Assembly (NCBI GenBank): GCA_036897095.1
Contig: JAYMSP010002364.1
Location: forward strand, 1 to 24,729
Reading direction: 5' to 3'
From: Plantago elongata
Taxonomy: Eukaryota; Streptophyta; Magnoliopsida; Lamiales; Plantaginaceae
Length of the DNA stretch: 24,729 bases
The number at the start of each line of letters is the position of its first letter. Within the stretch, counting starts at the first letter, position 1. The notes beneath the pieces were generated by a model. That model was not told the origin of the DNA. It saw only the letters and a program-made list of their open reading frames with translations, and ran no database searches. Both the position numbers and the translations under genes were made by a program. Of this stretch, positions 23,404 to 24,729 are shown piece by piece.

Positions 23404-24657
23404 CGAGTGAACCCCGTCGGTGGCCACCAATGATTGTGTCTTTAAATCGAGATATGGGACCAAGCATCCTTCCCATCTTCTGCACACCACACACAGTAAA
23501 ATGAAACAATTAGCATCAATATAATCCAGAAGCAATAGCTCCAAATACGTAGTAACATTTGATGAAAGCTGCTTGTAAAAACAACTCAATGAAAATATTC
23601 TGGTCTTAAAAAAGCCACTGCAGACTACAAATAATGAGTATATAATTTCGCTTGCTCAAATATGCTTGAAATAATCAGCTCCTGGCGGCTTATCAGTAAA
23701 GAAGAATACACACACAATGCAAGTATTTAAATGAGGATATATTATAGATCACTTGTTACAAGCAAACATGTGTGTCAAGCTTGGTCGACATTTGCTTTCT
23801 AGGAATCAGCCTCTAGCAGCTTATCTATAGGGAAATAAAATGCACAGGCAAGAACAGATGTTCAAATAACAAAAAAGCCAATACTGCTGAAAATGACAAA
23901 GAAACCATTTTTTACAGTACTTCCAACACAAATGCTTAAATCATACCTCATCATGCATCCCAAATGCGCCCTTGAGATGCAAGTTTTGCCACTGGTGACC
24001 AATAACTACAAGGCCCATAACAGCAGCAGCAATGAATATAGACCAAAATGTATTTGCTTCCTTTGCATGGTCATACAAAGAAATTGCCTGCCTTTTCCAC
24101 CAAGCCTTGCAAGGAAGATCAGCATCGTACTCATCTTCATCTACAAGCTTCGGGTAAACTGGAGAGCCCGAGCGAAAGGACTCATCAGGAAGTTCAACTG
24201 AATCATCAGTACCCTCACCTTCCTCAACAACAGTATCAGCTTTGCTCACTGTCATTTCACTATGGAATGAACTAAATTCGGTAGCGCTGTAAATACTCTG
24301 ATCTTTGTCAAAGCCAACGTCTTTCCCAAACTCATCAGACATAAGTCCTTCAATACTCACATTATCCTCATCCAATTTACGAATCTCCTCTTGAACCAAC
24401 TGAGACACATCATCATCATCATTATCAACTCCTTTTTCATTCTGTACCTCACTGTTTTCAGGCCCGACGGGCAAATTCTCATGCTGGCTTGGAGGAAAAA
24501 CATTGAAATGACCAGACATAAACAAAGCATTAGAAGTCTCAGCTTCATTGTCTCCTAACTTAACCTGGTTATCTTGCTGACGGTCTTCAGAAAGAACAAT
24601 GTTGCTCTGAACATGTTGCGCGGCTGTAGTAGATGCTCCAGAAATGAATTTGCTTTG
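23378..24657 (-). CDS. ATI1: ATG8-interacting protein (ATI1/ATI2 family), 3' part
   Basis: This is a plant-specific single-pass membrane protein that binds ATG8 and guides ER and plastid cargo into autophagy. Two 3' exons are visible: 24657-23947 (237 codons) and 23479-23378 (33 codons plus stop), joined by a 467-bp GT-AG intron in phase 0. The first visible exon begins after a TTGAAG acceptor preceded by a pyrimidine-rich tract. An in-frame stop at 24720-24718 shows that the coding start lies in an upstream exon beyond the window. The visible part is acidic and disordered-looking. It then has PVYPKLVDEDE, whose YPKL followed by acids is a candidate ATG8-interacting motif. Next comes KAWWKRQAISLYDHAKEANTFW and a membrane helix (IAAAVMGLVVIG). 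The last exon encodes KMGRMLGPISRFKDTIIGG, the conserved family tail. The exact paralogue, ATI1 or ATI2, is uncertain. Confidence 0.88.
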
Positions 24658-24729
24658 CTTCAAAGAGAAAACATAAAAGTCAATGACGGTAAAGTAGAGA
24701 GTTACAGCACAAAAGCTTCATAGTAACCA
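24658..24729 (-). other. Intron of the ATI gene running off the window
   Basis: The sequence upstream of the acceptor at 24659-24658 is pyrimidine-rich on the minus strand. It carries an in-frame stop at 24720-24718, as expected for an intron. The preceding exon is not in the window. Confidence 0.65.

Noticed and set aside
1-24729. Search for tRNA genes, CRISPR arrays, phage or bacterial operon features
   Set aside because: No tRNA-like internal promoter with a foldable cloverleaf and no regularly spaced repeats were seen. Introns and gene families are plainly plant nuclear.

Overview
The window is nuclear DNA from a flowering plant, very probably a eudicot. It is AT-rich, its genes are split by GT-AG introns and widely spaced, and MITE-like elements lie between them. 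The WRKY protein reads most like the WRKY33 proteins of asterids, so an asterid is a reasonable but unproven guess. All six recognisable loci, one of them a pseudogene, are read on the minus strand.

Layout from low to high coordinates: 1-4093 is gene-free, AT-rich DNA with one recent 72-bp tandem duplication. At 4094-6757 and 7307-9922 lie two complete CHX-type cation/H+ antiporter genes in tandem, with identical three-exon, phase-0 structures and second exons of identical length. At 10745-11676 is a decayed SAM-dependent methyltransferase (FkbM type), readable only across several frames. A 121-bp Tourist-like MITE (11853-11973) sits just upstream of it. At 13272-15509 is a five-exon group I WRKY gene (WRKY33/26 subgroup, 494 residues), with W-box cores 0.9-1.0 kb and about 2 kb upstream of its start. 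The stretch from 15510 to 18351 is intergenic and holds a 276-bp Stowaway-like MITE. At 18352-21856 is a five-exon gene for the U2 snRNP protein U2B'' (229 residues). At about 22545-22995 is a TTCG-rich inverted-repeat element. From 23378 to the right edge is the 3' part of an ATG8-interacting protein (ATI1/ATI2 type) gene; its 5' exon or exons lie outside the window.

The genes do not form a pathway: ion transport, defence and stress transcription, splicing, and selective autophagy are simply neighbours, as is usual in plant genomes. The only functional cluster is the CHX tandem pair. I found no RNA genes, no CRISPR array and no convincing evidence of a previously undescribed system. The points most worth a second look are the methyltransferase pseudogene, the Cys-Asp ion-site motif shared by both CHX proteins, the 40-bp duplication that includes the ATI stop codon, the W-boxes upstream of the WRKY gene, and the well-bounded MITEs. 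Exon boundaries were placed by hand from splice consensus, reading frame and family knowledge; no alignment or transcript data were available.
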